From Marthasterias glacialis (lineage: Eukaryota; Echinodermata; Asteroidea; Forcipulatida; Asteriidae), in assembly GCA_911728455.2 (NCBI GenBank), contig OU452239.1:1799300-1863299 (forward strand): 64,000 nt of DNA, written 5' to 3'. Made by a program: the position numbers and the translations under genes. Each line of letters begins with the position of its first letter. Positions within the stretch are counted from its first letter, which is position 1. Under the pieces are notes generated by a model, which was not told the origin of the DNA, ran no database searches, and saw only the letters and a program-made list of their open reading frames with translations. Positions 22,801-31,855 of this stretch are shown here, in pieces.

Positions 22801-25800
22801 GATGATTTGTATGCAAAAGTTGTCCATGTTATGAAAAGAAATCATTTATTTGACTCAATTATTTCATGTAACATTCTCCTTTGTATGTGAAAATGTTTGT
22901 TGTTTTGAAGTATAAAATTGTTTTGATGTATTTTAATGGAAATTATCTTTCAAAAATGAGAAAGATTTGGTTACATGGACACCGTGTCACATCCAGAATT
23001 TTATTTTTCAAATTTTTCAACACTTAAATACATTTATTATGCAAATTCACTTTTTGCACTTATTACAAGGTACAAAATGTACCAGGCAAAACATTAGTTT
23101 ATTTCATTGAAAAGTGGACCTCTTTAAAGTTTAAAGAATTAAAAGTATCCATGCTTTTCCGAACAACTGAGGGTTCTATTGCCATGATGTCATTCCCGGG
23201 ATACACTGTGGTTTTCTGTTGAAGTTCATGAAATTGTGAGCCAAAACACTTACTTATTTAACATAAAGCGTTTGTGAGAAAAATTTGCTAACTGGCTTAA
23301 TTTGCTCGAGTGCCATAAACTGACAAACTAATGAAAAGAAAGTTTACGACAGTGAAATATCAAATCTGTTAACTTTTTGTGCATTTAAACTAATTGCATT
23401 ATTGAGGTTCTGCCTTATATGACATCACACTTTTGCTTATATGAATATGGAAATTGTCATTAGCTTAGCAAGCAAAGAGGCACCGAAATACCCTTGAAAA
23501 TGGCGAAATGAAAATTAAAAATGAGGTAAAATGGGACACAAAGGTGCGTTTCCAAGGATTGCATTAAAAGAAATTACATTTCATTGGCCCCTTTTAAGGA
23601 GCTTATTATTTTTATACACACTTTTTTTTTTTTTTGTCCTCCCAAAACACAGCACCACCCGCCATCACAGGAATCACCCAGAATCTATCACCGATGCCAG
23701 GCTCTACTGTGACGCTGTGGTGTAATGCAACAGGCAGCCCTGAGCCGACTATCAAATGGCAACGACTGCGACCCGTGCGAAGCTTCCCACTGCCCTTAGG
23801 TGGGGCATACTTCATTGGTAACAAGTTAATCATCAGTGAGATCACCGGAGAGTGGCGGGGACTGTATCATTGCGTCGCTTCAAATGGCGTCGGCGAGGAG
23901 ATCGTTTCCAGTCAAGTGTTTCTTCAAATGGAATGTGAGTGCTGAATTTCTTTATTTGTTTTTATGAACACCAAAAGAGAAATTTATGATAATACCAACA
24001 GGATTAACCCAATGCATATATCACAAGCTGAAATAGCGCCCTCACCGAGGTCAAAGGTAGACACTGCCATTGGCTTAAGTTATGCGCGGTGCGTACACAC
24101 GTGCAAGTTTTCATTGTTTGACGTCAGCGATGGTGCATGTGGAAGGTCGGTTGCTACCACAGAAAAAAAAAACATTTATTTCCATACTGACATCAAGCCA
24201 TTGTAGTTCACCAATGCAATACATGAAAAGAGGTTAAAAGTCCTGTGAACTGGAAAATATTTCCAGTTTAAATTATAAAATACGCACTTACTAACCTGAT
24301 GCAAGTTTGTTCAAAATTTATGAGTTTTATACCACACAAAAACCTAAAAACTAAAATTAGGGGTGAAACCAAGTTTGTGATGTAGACAGGAACATGCTGC
24401 CGGTAAAGGCGCGACGATTGATATATGTGGACGTGATACAAAATGCAACTTTTTGTAACTTCATTTACTTAGTTTCTAATTCTTTGGACAAAACTCTGGA
24501 TGTTTGGCTTTTGTTATGTAAAAAAATGTCGTCAAGGTGTACTGTTGCTGGTTGCAATGGTGTCAGCCTGCACAGATTCCCATCAGATCCAAAATACTGA
24601 TAAATTTGGACGGCTGCAGTGGAACATACCAGAGCTAAATGGTCACTGCGTGTGTATCGTCATTCGGTGTCTACGACACAGAAGCATGCCATTGAAATGG
24701 ATAACACATGACAATGGATACATTAACTCTTTCACTACGGCGCGCCGCTCACAGCGGCTCGGTGAATTACTTCATACGCCGGAGAGCCGCTGCCAGCAGC
24801 TCGAAATAAACAAAATAGTAAACAATTCCATCACAGCTGTACATTATATTCCGTTGTGAAAGAGTTAAGCCCCCAAAATGTCATGTGCAGAAATATCACT
24901 TCATAGGACATTTAATTTGTAAGGTGGGATTCGAACTAGGGTCCACAGAGGTGAAAGGCAGGGCTAGCTACCACTAAGCCAGCTTGATTAAAGCTTCATA
25001 TTTCACTCCATTGCTCCTAGATTCTCCTACTGTTGAGGCAAAGGATGGTGTTGTGAGTGCTCCTCGAGACCAATCGGCAAATCTCGTCTGCATCTGCCAA
25101 GCATTCCCAGCTGTCGTAGCCGTCAACAAAGTCATGTGGTTTAAAGATAACAACCGAGTCGAGTAAGTGCCCACATTCCCCTCTCTGACCACATCCTGCC
25201 CCGCCCCTTCACCTAACCCCTTACTCCCAAAATATGTGGGCATGCAATTTTATGTGCATTACACAACACACAGGTTTAGTCTTATCCGAAGGATGAAGCA
25301 ATAAGGTCTTGCTTAAGGACACAAGTGTCAAGACCTGGACTCAAACCCACACTCTGCTGATCAGAAACACCAGAGCTTGACTCCAGTGCACCTGACTGCT
25401 TGCTCAACATGAAAGGCTTGTTTCAGCCGATCAGATTTCCTCATTTTTGGTTTCTCAGCTGTGCCATTGAAAAGTGAAAGTTTGGAAAGTCTTGCTGTGC
25501 CTGGAAATTTCCTACTTTTTTGACAAACTGCAGTTGCATTCCTGGTTATGTTAACTGCAGAGATTTATTTATTTATTTTTTTTTACAATTGTTTGAAAGC
25601 TTTAGGTGTTTAAAGATCATTGAAATTGATTCTATGTGGAACTTTTACAACATTTATTTAATACTAATTTAATTTTGAATGAAGAATTTCGAGCGATCAT
25701 GTGCATGGACTCAAGCTCTGGTGTTTCTGATCAGCTAGGTGTGGGTTTGAGTCCCGGTCGTGACACGTGTGTCCTTAAGCTGGACACTTAGCGTATGGAT

Positions 25801-28210
25801 GAAACTAAAACCATGGGTTGTGTCATGCACGTAAAAGAACCCAGTACACTTCCTTAAAGGCATTGCATACGTTTGGTAATGACTCTGAAAATTTTTGGCA
25901 ATAAAAACTTACTGGGTAAGAAGTACAGCAGCTTTGGATAGTATAATGCATTTTGGGAAACGTTTCACTTTGAAGTACTGCAGTTATGGAGAAATATATC
26001 ACTTTTTATCACCCAAAAATTTGAATCTGAGACGCTTCTCAGAATGTGTATTCCAATGACGGATACTTCTTCTGCGTGAACACAACCGCTCCAGATTTTT
26101 GGTGATATCTCAAAAACGCTGCCACCTTTTGAAATGAAATTTACACAGGTTAGTTTTATGATATATATCTACAATTATATAGCATTAAGGCAAACGTACG
26201 GTTCAAAAAACCAAAGGTATACTTTGCCTTTAAGAGAAGAGGTTTGCCCTGGTGTTTTTCTGGTATGGTTGGCTACAGAATGCACCACAGTACCTTGTAA
26301 ACCCTTACATCTCGGCCCCAATTTCTCTGCCGGTGATGCATACTCCTAAGGACTTGAGATGGTTTCCTGGAATCCGTAGGGCCAGAACTGCTATTTATAT
26401 TGTAAGGGGCTTTGAGGGGCCTACTTGGCTAGAAAAAGCGCTAATAAATTTATTTGTTTATAATTATTTATTTTTTTGTAGTCTAAGTATTGGATACAAG
26501 ATAAGTGTGGATCTGGACACAGAAATGGATCCCTATCAGGAGACGTCAGTTTCAACATTGGTTGTGGAGTCCGTCAGTGATGACACCTTGGGAGAGTACA
26601 CTTGTCGTTTTGAAAACCTGCTTGGATATGCTGAAGCAAAGGTTTCCTTGGGAGGTGAGATACCATACAAAGAGATGGGTATCTGTGAGCAAGTTGGATC
26701 AAGGACCCTAGTTAACCATAGTTCGACTAACTCTGATTGAACTCACGCTAGTCGACGATGGTTGGACTAGTCTAGTCGACTATTCGCGACCAGCCTATCG
26801 AGGTTGGTCGCATCGCTGGTTATCAGTAGCCGTTTCATAAGCACAGTGCAGAGGGGACCAGTTATCAGAAATCAAAAACCAGTGATCAATGTTGATTTCG
26901 CCGTTTTCTCATTGACTGTATCAGAGCACATGTTATTTGTGGACATGACTAGTGTCGTTTGTACTTCGACTTCAGTGCGCATGCTCTACGTACGTCACTA
27001 ACCAACCACTAGTTAACCATTGGTCCTTGATCGAACTTGCTCCCTGCTGTACTGATTCCTAGCTGTGCGGGCCCGTTTCAGAGCTCCAAAATTGGCATGA
27101 TTGGAGACTTTTGGACTGTCCTTTTTCACAGTAGCACGCGTGCTCAGAACTACGTGTGCAATACTGAGCATGCGCAGCACGCTCAGAACTGTCAAAAAGG
27201 ACCGTTGTGTCTGCTGCCACCAACATCTCAAAAGTCACCCATTGTTTTACTTGGTGTTATTTTCTGCAATGGTTCTTTTTTTCTTTTTTTTACGGAGGAG
27301 ATACAATTTATTGTCCTCTCTCTGAGGGCCACACAGTACAAATGTTGTAAATTTCTCTTAATTATTTCTTCTTCATTCTTTCCCCCTCATTCTAATCTGT
27401 GGATGCTACTTTAATGACTACAGTTGGCGTTGTAATTGATCCTGGTAAGTTCTATGGAAAACTTATAGAGATATTATTGACAGTCCTTTGATTGTGTCAG
27501 ATACAAGTGTAGAGCACCACCCTCCTCCCCCCCCCCCAAAGAAAAAAAAATAATACAAAATAATTCTTTCATTTAAACGTTTATCTCAACTTTTGAGTGA
27601 ACAAAGAAAAATTGACTGGAGCGGGATTTGAACCTGCGACCACCGGTTTAACGTACTGACGCTCTACCAACTGAGCTATCCAGTCCTAATGTTTGCGGCC
27701 TCCCTATTTTGTCAATATCTTTGTTCGGGGAGTGCCAGTCAGAAGCAATTCAACGGGTTACTGCCGTTTAGCCAGGGATCACACCCCATACAGCCATATT
27801 ATACGATACAACCATAGAGATAGCTCTATGGATATAACCTGGGAAGCGGCAGCACGGGAGTCTACCTTAAGGGTGATGAAACTTTTTATTTTTAAATATC
27901 AAGCAATAAACCACGAGGGAAACTGACTTGGTAAATTTTAAATCAATTTTTGGGTGAACAAAAGACAAATTGACTGGGGTGAGATTTGAACCTGCGACCA
28001 CCGGTTTAACATAATATCTGCGTTCAACCAACTGAGCTATCCAGCCCTAATGTTGGCGGTCTCCCTAAACATTTAACTGGGACATTTTGTTGTTTTTTTC
28101 CTGCGTTTTACACAGACCTAGGGAAGTTGAACAAAGCACCAACCGTCATGGCCGCCACCATAATCAACATCGCATGCATCGCCATAGCAACAGCTCTGAT
28201 ACAGTCTTAA
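16840..28210 (+). CDS. Lachesin/IgLON-like GPI-type protein with three Ig domains
   Basis: Complete gene of seven coding exons: 16840-16897, 19232-19540, 23653-23934, 25021-25162, 26482-26654, 27424-27444 and 28116-28210; about 360 residues, close to lachesin and IgLON lengths. The ATG at 16840 has G at -3 and +4 and opens a signal peptide (MDWKRTGFRVLCLYFLSTFG). Ig1 has VILNC and DQGSWRCQV, Ig2 TLWCNATG and GLYHCVASNG, Ig3 ANLVC and GEYTCRFEN. The C-terminus is a short hydrophobic tail (MAATIINIACIAIATALIQS) with no cytoplasmic part, the usual GPI-attachment signal. Members of this group are homophilic or heterophilic adhesion proteins at neural and epithelial contacts. Exact orthology (lachesin, IgLON, DIP or Dpr) cannot be settled by eye; an amphoterin-like or other IgSF assignment is less likely. 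All joints are in frame. Confidence 0.85.
17325..17410 (+). repeat. Inverted pair with 18900-18985
   Basis: CACTAGTGTGGCGAAGGATT, then TGACATCTCGGTTGAATC, matches the reverse complement of 18940-18980 (AATCCTTCGCCACACTAGTG is seen on the plus strand there). A second inverted pair partly overlapping the right arm of the long inverted repeat. Confidence 0.6.
17403..17735 (-). repeat. Long inverted repeat, right arm
   Basis: Begins CTAGACCCAGTAACTGGGGC and ends TGCAGCCGTTACAATCGCCA, complementary to 15802-16118. The 1.28-kb centre contains the signal-peptide exon (16840-16897). Confidence 0.85.
18505..18710. mobile_element. Palindromic MITE
   Basis: AATGCCTACTCGAAATACGT, CACCAGGTAGCGAGAG, AGTTCAACTGCTGTTTCATG pairs with ACATAAAACAGCAGTTGATA, CTCTCGCCACCCTGTGACGT, ATTTCGCGATGGCTTTGCATT. 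About 200 bp. Confidence 0.65.
19232..19540 (+). CDS. IgSF-GPI gene exon 2: Ig domain 1
   Basis: Class 1-1 exon of 309 nt that encodes one entire Ig domain: AEITIQKLDDQLVHEGDEVI, first Cys in VILNCIL, Trp in FIFWYHG, second Cys in DQGSWRCQVQ. The middle (FNDDLTIVNPNYRLD) resembles the V-type first domain of lachesin and IgLON proteins. Confidence 0.88.
19598..19885 (+). mobile_element. TTAA-type MITE, family F, shortened copy
   Basis: Shares AATGACTCTGAAAATTTTTG, ATGTGTATTCCAAT, GGATACTTCTTCTGCGTG, ACACAACCGCTCCA and GGTATACTTTGCC with the full copy at 25858-26229, but the left terminus is lost and the middle differs. Confidence 0.65.
19925..20215 (+). mobile_element. SINE with tRNA-like head
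   Basis: GGTCGGGTTGGCGTAGTGGT and CCAGTTCGAATCCCACTGGG are A- and B-box-like; the body has GTGGGTTTTCTCTGGCATAA and GTGGGTTTTCCTCCCACACC. Part of the body recurs at 55190. Confidence 0.55.
20363..20515 (+). repeat. Dispersed repeat, family D
   Basis: GATTGCTTCGTTCTTGAAAG, GGCAAGGGCACCAAGGCATT, CTATGAGGAAATTG, CATTTCAAGGGCACCAAGGC, AATGACCAGGGGCAACGGA. Copies: 20723-20890, 31705-31855 (minus) and 45113-45270. Confidence 0.7.
20723..20890 (+). repeat. Dispersed repeat, family D
   Basis: Second copy, 340 bp downstream of the first. Bounded by CAGGCCTGATTGC and ATCAGGCCTG, which may be its inverted ends. Confidence 0.7.
21998..22575. mobile_element. Hairpin-core DNA element (22 kb)
   Basis: A segment bounded by TTATAACACCTC and GAGGTGTTATAA (21998-22313) is followed by a hairpin bounded by ATATTGACTGC and GCAGTCAATAT. 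The hairpin contains two tandem fold-back units (AGTAAAACTAGTCACTC, CGGAGCCGCC, TTCCCTCGGCTCCGCCTCGG) from 22350 to 22550. The 5' part also shares GATTGGCCGAA and CGTCACGTGG with the 12.4-12.8 kb element (in reverse). Confidence 0.6.
22576..23652 (+). other. Intron of the IgSF-GPI gene, no feature seen
   Basis: AT-rich sequence before exon 3. No repeat or coding signal stood out apart from a T-run in the polypyrimidine tract at 23622-23635. Confidence 0.4.
23653..23934 (+). CDS. IgSF-GPI gene exon 3: Ig domain 2
   Basis: Class 1-1 exon of 282 nt. PPAITGITQNLSPMPGSTVT leads to the first Cys in TLWCNATGSPEPTIKWQR and the second in GLYHCVASNGVGEE. The PP-I start, NATGSPEP and the CVASN-VG end are typical of the second Ig of lachesin-like proteins. 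NAT is a potential N-glycosylation site. Confidence 0.9.
24727..24864. mobile_element. piggyBac-like MITE with TTAA target duplication
   Basis: TTAA at 24723-24726 and 24865-24868 flank 138 bp with inverted ends CTCTTTCACTACGG and CCGTTGTGAAAGAG. The TTAA site and CTCTTT-type end fit the piggyBac superfamily. No coding capacity. Confidence 0.75.
24905..24990 (-). repeat. tRNA-like sequence
   Basis: Minus strand: TGGCTTAGTGGTAGCTAGCC, then CCCTAGTTCGAATCCCACC. Good A and B boxes; a SINE head or tRNA relic 30 bp upstream of gene 2 exon 4. Confidence 0.5.
25021..25162 (+). CDS. IgSF-GPI gene exon 4: Ig domain 3, first half
   Basis: Exon of 142 nt (phase 1 to 2) with donor GTAAGT. It encodes SPTVEAKDGVVSAPRDQSAN, LVCICQAFP (first Cys) and VMWFKDNNRVE. 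The Ig3 domain is split between this exon and the next. Confidence 0.85.
25250..25415 (-). mobile_element. tRNA-Leu-like SINE, partial
   Basis: Minus-strand head (CAAGCTCTGGTGTTTCTGAT, GTGTGGGTTTGAGTCCAGG) and part of the body up to ATTACACAACACACA. Confidence 0.6.
25695..26460 (+). mobile_element. tRNA-Leu-like SINE interrupted by a TTAA element
   Basis: The left part, 25695-25857, runs from the head (ACTCAAGCTCTGGTGTTTCT) into the body (AAAAGAACCCAGTACACTT). The right part, 26230-26460, resumes at GAGAAGAGGTTTGCCC and reaches the CTGAGGACTTGAGATGG and AAAAAGCGCTAATAAAT tail. The gap is family F. Confidence 0.75.
25858..26229. mobile_element. TTAA-type MITE, family F, intact ends
   Basis: 372 bp with inverted ends AGGCATTGCATACGTTTGG and CCAAAGGTATACTTTGCCT, flanked by TTAA at 25854-25857 and 26230-26233. 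A TTAA-targeting (piggyBac-type) non-autonomous element by target site. Inserted in a SINE. Confidence 0.8.
26482..26654 (+). CDS. IgSF-GPI gene exon 5: Ig domain 3, second half
   Basis: Exon of 173 nt (phase 2 to 1). LSIGYKISVDLDTEMDPYQE continues to STLVVESVSDDTLGEYTC and RFENLLGYAEAKVSL. Its acceptor AG lies at the end of an interrupted SINE whose AT-rich tail is the sequence just upstream. Confidence 0.85.
26687..27042. mobile_element. TIR DNA element, family A
   Basis: A 356-bp copy in inverse orientation relative to 6880-7212, starting 33 bp after the donor of gene 2 exon 5. No clear target duplication. Confidence 0.7.
27424..27444 (+). CDS. IgSF-GPI gene exon 6: 21-nt microexon
   Basis: Acceptor CTACAG and donor GGTAAGTT bound 21 nt encoding VGVVIDP in frame between the end of Ig3 and the GPI-signal exon. 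It is class 1-1, so skipping it would keep the frame. Confidence 0.65.
27580..27780 (-). mobile_element. SINE with tRNA-like head (GACTGGA)
   Basis: The tRNA-like part is 27614-27685 on the minus strand: GACTGGATAGCTCAGTTGGT, AGAGCG, GTCGCAGGTTCAAATCCCGC, TCCAGTC. Acceptor (GACTGGA/TCCAGTC) and D stems pair. The anticodon stem has a mismatch and the base before the presumed GTT anticodon is C rather than T, so it is a SINE head, not a working tRNA. Confidence 0.65.
27930..28075 (-). mobile_element. SINE with tRNA-like head, second copy
   Basis: Same unit as 27580-27780 (GGGCTGGATAGCTCAGTTGG; GTCGCAGGTTCAAATCTCAC), shorter. Ends 40 bp before gene 2 exon 7. Confidence 0.6.
28116..28210 (+). 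CDS. IgSF-GPI gene exon 7: GPI signal and stop
   Basis: Acceptor TACACAG, then DLGKLNKAPTVMAATIINIA and a hydrophobic run to IQS, with stop TAA at 28208-28210. A small-residue region (APTVMAA) followed by about 15 hydrophobic residues at the very C-terminus fits a GPI-attachment signal; the precise omega site is not identifiable by eye. Confidence 0.8.
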
Positions 28211-28581
28211 GAAAACAAACACGGTAACCACGTTGCCATAGCAACAGTTCAGGTACAGTTTTATTGTAAAAAAAAAAACATGATAAACGCAATGCACATG
28301 TTATTTGTTGAAGAGCACATGACCACATTTCACTTCATACTTTTATACCTTTTATGCAATAATATTGTAACAATTTATTATATCTGTACAGTGCCTTTAC
28401 TATTTTAGTTTTGGTGATAAAAAAAGGGACGTTTTATCATATTTTACAATTTTTATTCTCATTCACACAAATCAGGGACTGCTCTTTATGCCCTCGTAGT
28501 TTGGACTGACGTTTTTTTAGCGACGTCTCCGAATTGTTTGTGCCCAAAACTAAACCAAGGGCAGCCTTGGCCATCTGCCAA

Positions 28582-28587
28582 AATAAA
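28582..28587 (+). terminator. Candidate poly(A) signal of the IgSF-GPI gene
   Basis: AATAAA, 372 bp after the stop. A second AATAAA is at 29163-29168. The region is AT-rich, so either may be chance. Confidence 0.3.
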
Positions 28588-29249
28588 TAGATGTTCTTTA
28601 AGCCGGGTCACAGGACAATTATTCAAACTTATTCTAATTCATTCATTTTTTTTATGAATTTTTATTATGAAATTGTGTTCAATTCTGAAAATGGAACCAG
28701 TTGGTTTAGTTTATACAACTGAATGTTTGGTTTGTCTCGTTTAGTTACAGGGATCAAATCATGCCATTGGTCAATTTGACATGTATTCAAATTTATCCAA
28801 ATTTATCCAAATTTATTTAAGCTTTAGCCATATTGTTCAAATATGAAAATGGAACCAGATATTCAGTTTGATTTAATTTTTTGATGTGTTGTGAATGTGG
28901 TGACTATACCGTCACTGTTTATTTGGCGTTTAGAACCAGTTGCACGATTTCTTTTGTAAACGGGCGTGCAACTTTTACCCCGGTGTGGACCTTTTTCCTC
29001 GGATCAGCTGATTACCTCGTTTTTCACCTCACACTCATGCCATTGAAAATTGAAAAACACTGTACAAAGTCTTGTAAAGATTGGAATTTCCTCGTTTTTA
29101 GCATGCCTGTGTAAGTTGACCTCGAGAGCAGACAATTTATTTTCACAGGGCCACCTCCACTCAATAAAGATCATACACATGGTGTTACCGCAAACCTGTT
29201 CCTTTCATGTACATTGTAACACCCAATGCAAAAATTGATACTGTTTTTA

Positions 29250-29790
29250 TAGCCTTTTATTTCAAACTTAAAATTGAAGTGTTACATTTACTTTTTGGCA
29301 TTTTTAACCGGTACTAAAGCTATACTGAAAAAAAACAGCATGGCTAACATCCAAACTCCTATAGTGTCCGCCATACCTCAAAAAGGCTAATGAATTGCAT
29401 GTCCAAGAAATTATTTTCAAGGTTTTTTTTATATCCTTTTATTCTAAACTTAAAACCAAAGAGTCACATTTACTTTTTGGCATTTTTAACCGGTACTGTA
29501 AAAGTACTAAAGCTATGTATTTTGTATACTGAAAAAAACCAGCATGGCTAACTGAAATCTTTAAGTGTTTTTTCTGAGATGTGTACACAAGGAATTGCAT
29601 GTCCCAGAAATTATTTTCAAGTTTTTTTTATATCCTTTTATTCCAAACTTAAAACCAAAGAGTTATATTTACTTTTTGGCATTTTTAACCGGTACTGAAA
29701 AGGTACTAAAGCTGTGTATTTTTTCATACCCAAAGACCACATGTCTAACTGAAATCTTAAGTGGGTTTTTCTGAGATATGTTCAAGGAAT
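29250..29790 (+). repeat. Tandem repeat, about 180-200 bp, three units
   Basis: The unit TTTTATTCCAAACTTAAAA, ATTTACTTTTTGGCATTTTT, AACCGGTACTG, ACTAAAGCTATG recurs near 29257, 29438 and 29636. Confidence 0.75.
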
Positions 29791-30117
29791 TTCAAAAATT
29801 TTGAGGTACAGAGCAGAAGTAATTAATGGAAGAAAAAATGATAATTGTATATTTTGGAATTTTTAAATATATTAAGTTTAACCTCCTGCTGTTTAATCTA
29901 GTCTATCTGTGCTAAATAATGGTTTGATAATACCATGTGTGTCCAACAGCAATGGGGAAAAGTGAGAGTCGGAATTTTGAATGGTCTAGCAGTAGGAGGG
30001 TTAATCATGTTGCAGTGTAGCCCCTGCTAAATTTAAATGAATGAGACATGTAAGTATTTTCGAGGTACATTTGTGATACCTTGCAATGATATGAAAATTA
30101 TTGAATGAATAGTTTGT

Positions 30118-30320
30118 GATCTTGGCCGAGCGCACCAGACACAAGTGCTTCTGATCAACAGAGTGTGGGTTCGAGTCCTGGTCTTGACACCTGTGCCCTT
30201 AAGCAAGACACTTAACCATTATTGCTTCGTCCTTCGGATGGGAAGCCTTAGGTCCTGTGTAATGCAAGTAAAAGAACCCATTACACTTACCGTTAAGAGA
30301 AGGGGTTCAAAACAAATGTC
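30118..30320 (+). mobile_element. tRNA-Leu-like SINE, partial
   Basis: TTCTGATCAACAGAGTGTGG, GTTCGAGTCCTGGTCTTGAC, AAGCAAGACACTTAACCATT, then ATTACACTTACCGTTAAGAG. It preserves an uninterrupted TTAAGAGAAGGGG site, the empty equivalent of the family F insertion at 25.9 kb. Confidence 0.65.
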
Positions 30321-30447
30321 CGGGCAACCTTTGTTCTGGTATTTTGATTTTACACAATGGCATGTTTACACAACCTCTGTTTGCTGGCTCGGACAATAAT
30401 TGCCTGTAAACAGGGCATGTGGCGTCAATAGATTGAGCTTCTCTTAT

Positions 30448-31025
30448 TGGCGTGTCGTGGCCGAGCGGATAAGAACACGGAACTCAAGCTCTGGTGTTTC
30501 TGATCAGCAGACATGGCAGAGTGTGGGTTCGAGTCTTGGTCGTGACACTTGCGTCCTTAAGCAAGACACTTAACCATTATTGATGCGTCCTTCTGATGGG
30601 ACATAAAGCCGTAGGTCCCGTGCGTGTTGTGTAATGCACATAAAAGAACCTAGTGCTCTTATCGCAAAGAGAAGGGGTTTGCCCTGGTGTTCCTGGTTTG
30701 ATCGGTTGCAGATTGCGCCACAGCACCTTGTAAACCATTACATGGTGCTTTGTAAAGGAACGGGTGGATTTCACAAAGCGCTAGGACTAGTCTAATCTCG
30801 AGTTAGGATGAGTAACTGGTCCTAACTTATAGGACTAGTCATAAGTTAGGACTAGTCCTCAGTTAGGACTAGTCCTCAGTTAGGACTAGTTTTATGAAAT
30901 CCACCCCAGGTCTCATACTTCAAAAATAACTCATCGTACCTTGTAGGAAAAATTACTGAGCGCTTTGAGACGCCCATCGGGTGTGATAAAGCGCTATGTA
31001 AGAACTGCGTATTATTATTATTAGT
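30448..31025 (+). mobile_element. tRNA-Leu-like SINE split by a small MITE
   Basis: Full head (GTGTCGTGGCCGAGCGGATA, ACTCAAGCTCTGGTGTTTCT, GGGTTCGAGTCTTGGTCGTG), body to 30765, and tail from 30908 (GAGCGCTTTGAGACGCCCAT, AAAGCGCTATGTAAGAACTG) with ATT repeats to 31025. The insert is 30766-30907. Confidence 0.75.
30766..30907. mobile_element. MITE inside the SINE (GTGGATTTCA ends)
   Basis: GGTGGATTTCACAAAGCG and GTTTTATGAAATCCACCC are inverted ends of a 142-bp insert whose centre has four GTTAGGACTAGTCCT-type repeats. Confidence 0.7.
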
Positions 31026-31339
31026 ATTATTGCTTAGTTTTTACAAACTTTATACTAATAACAATTTTTCTGATTGATACATGTACCTATCTCAAGTCTT
31101 AGTTATGTTACACTGTAGGTACAAAATGATATACATGTATTCAAGAACCCAGGGCTTCTTTAGATTTTTCAGCTGCACACCACGTCTCTAAAACTCCTTG
31201 GCAGACAAATTGAAGAAATTCAAAGAAATTGTCCTCATCAATCACCATTTTAAGCCACATCTCCTCAATCGCTCTTTCAATTACATGATTAGTGATTTCC
31301 TCTGACCATATACTATGTAAGATTTGAAACTTTGCATGG

Positions 31340-31492
31340 TGGGAATACGATCTAGTGAGTTTTGCGGTGACACCATGTGAAAATCTCTAAAGAGTTGGGA
31401 TGGTTCTGAAAAGAACCGATGGTACAGAACCATCCCAACTCTTTAGAGATTTTCACGTGGTGTCACCACAAAACTCACTAGATCATACACTA
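31340..31492. repeat. Near-perfect palindrome, about 65-bp arms
   Basis: GATCTAGTGAGTTTTGCGGT, GACACCATGTGAAAATCTCT, AAAGAGTTGGGATGGTTCTG is mirrored across GATGGTA as CAGAACCATCCCAACTCTTT to CTCACTAGATC. A second small hairpin (GGTTCTGAAAAGAACC, 31402-31417) sits at the end of the left arm. Confidence 0.85.
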
Positions 31493-31704
31493 TGTGTGTT
31501 AAGCTGCCCTCAGGTCGACGTAGGTTTTGCTTGCGCTGTGATAGAACCGTCGGGATCAAGCAGAAAATTAACGCTCAGTTCACTATAACTGAGGAATCAT
31601 GTGAATGTCGTGGAACAAGCGTTGGGAACATGTTGCAGAAGTTGGAATTTTTGCGACTTGATTTTTTTCTGACGGCGACTGATGACGATTGTTTTAACAT
31701 CATC

Positions 31705-31855
31705 AGGCCTTATACTGCAATTACCTCCGTTGCCCCTGGTCATTGCCTTGGTGCCCTTGAAATGTTCCAATAGAAATTCAAAATTTCCTCATAGAGGTGC
31801 CCTTTACCATGGAGAAAATGCATTGGTGCCCTTGCCCTCAATCTCAGGTCGCAAA
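31705..31855 (-). repeat. Dispersed repeat, family D
   Basis: Reverse-orientation copy: TTACCTCCGTTGCCCCTGGT, CATTGCCTTGGTGCCCTTGA, AATTTCCTCATAGAGGTGCC. Confidence 0.65.

Noticed and set aside
24394-24600. Open frame containing CTVAGCNGVSLHRFPSDP, THAP zinc-finger-like
   Set aside because: The start (MSSRCTVAGCNG...HRFPSDP) does resemble the beginning of a THAP domain, but it ends after about 24 residues; no later Cys/His half or AVPTIF box is seen. It could be a transposase or host-gene scrap, too short to annotate.
27614-27685. Possible functional tRNA gene (minus strand)
   Set aside because: The acceptor and D stems pair well, but the anticodon stem is mismatched, position 33 is not T, and the same sequence recurs as a SINE head at 13.0, 28.0 and 46.6 kb.
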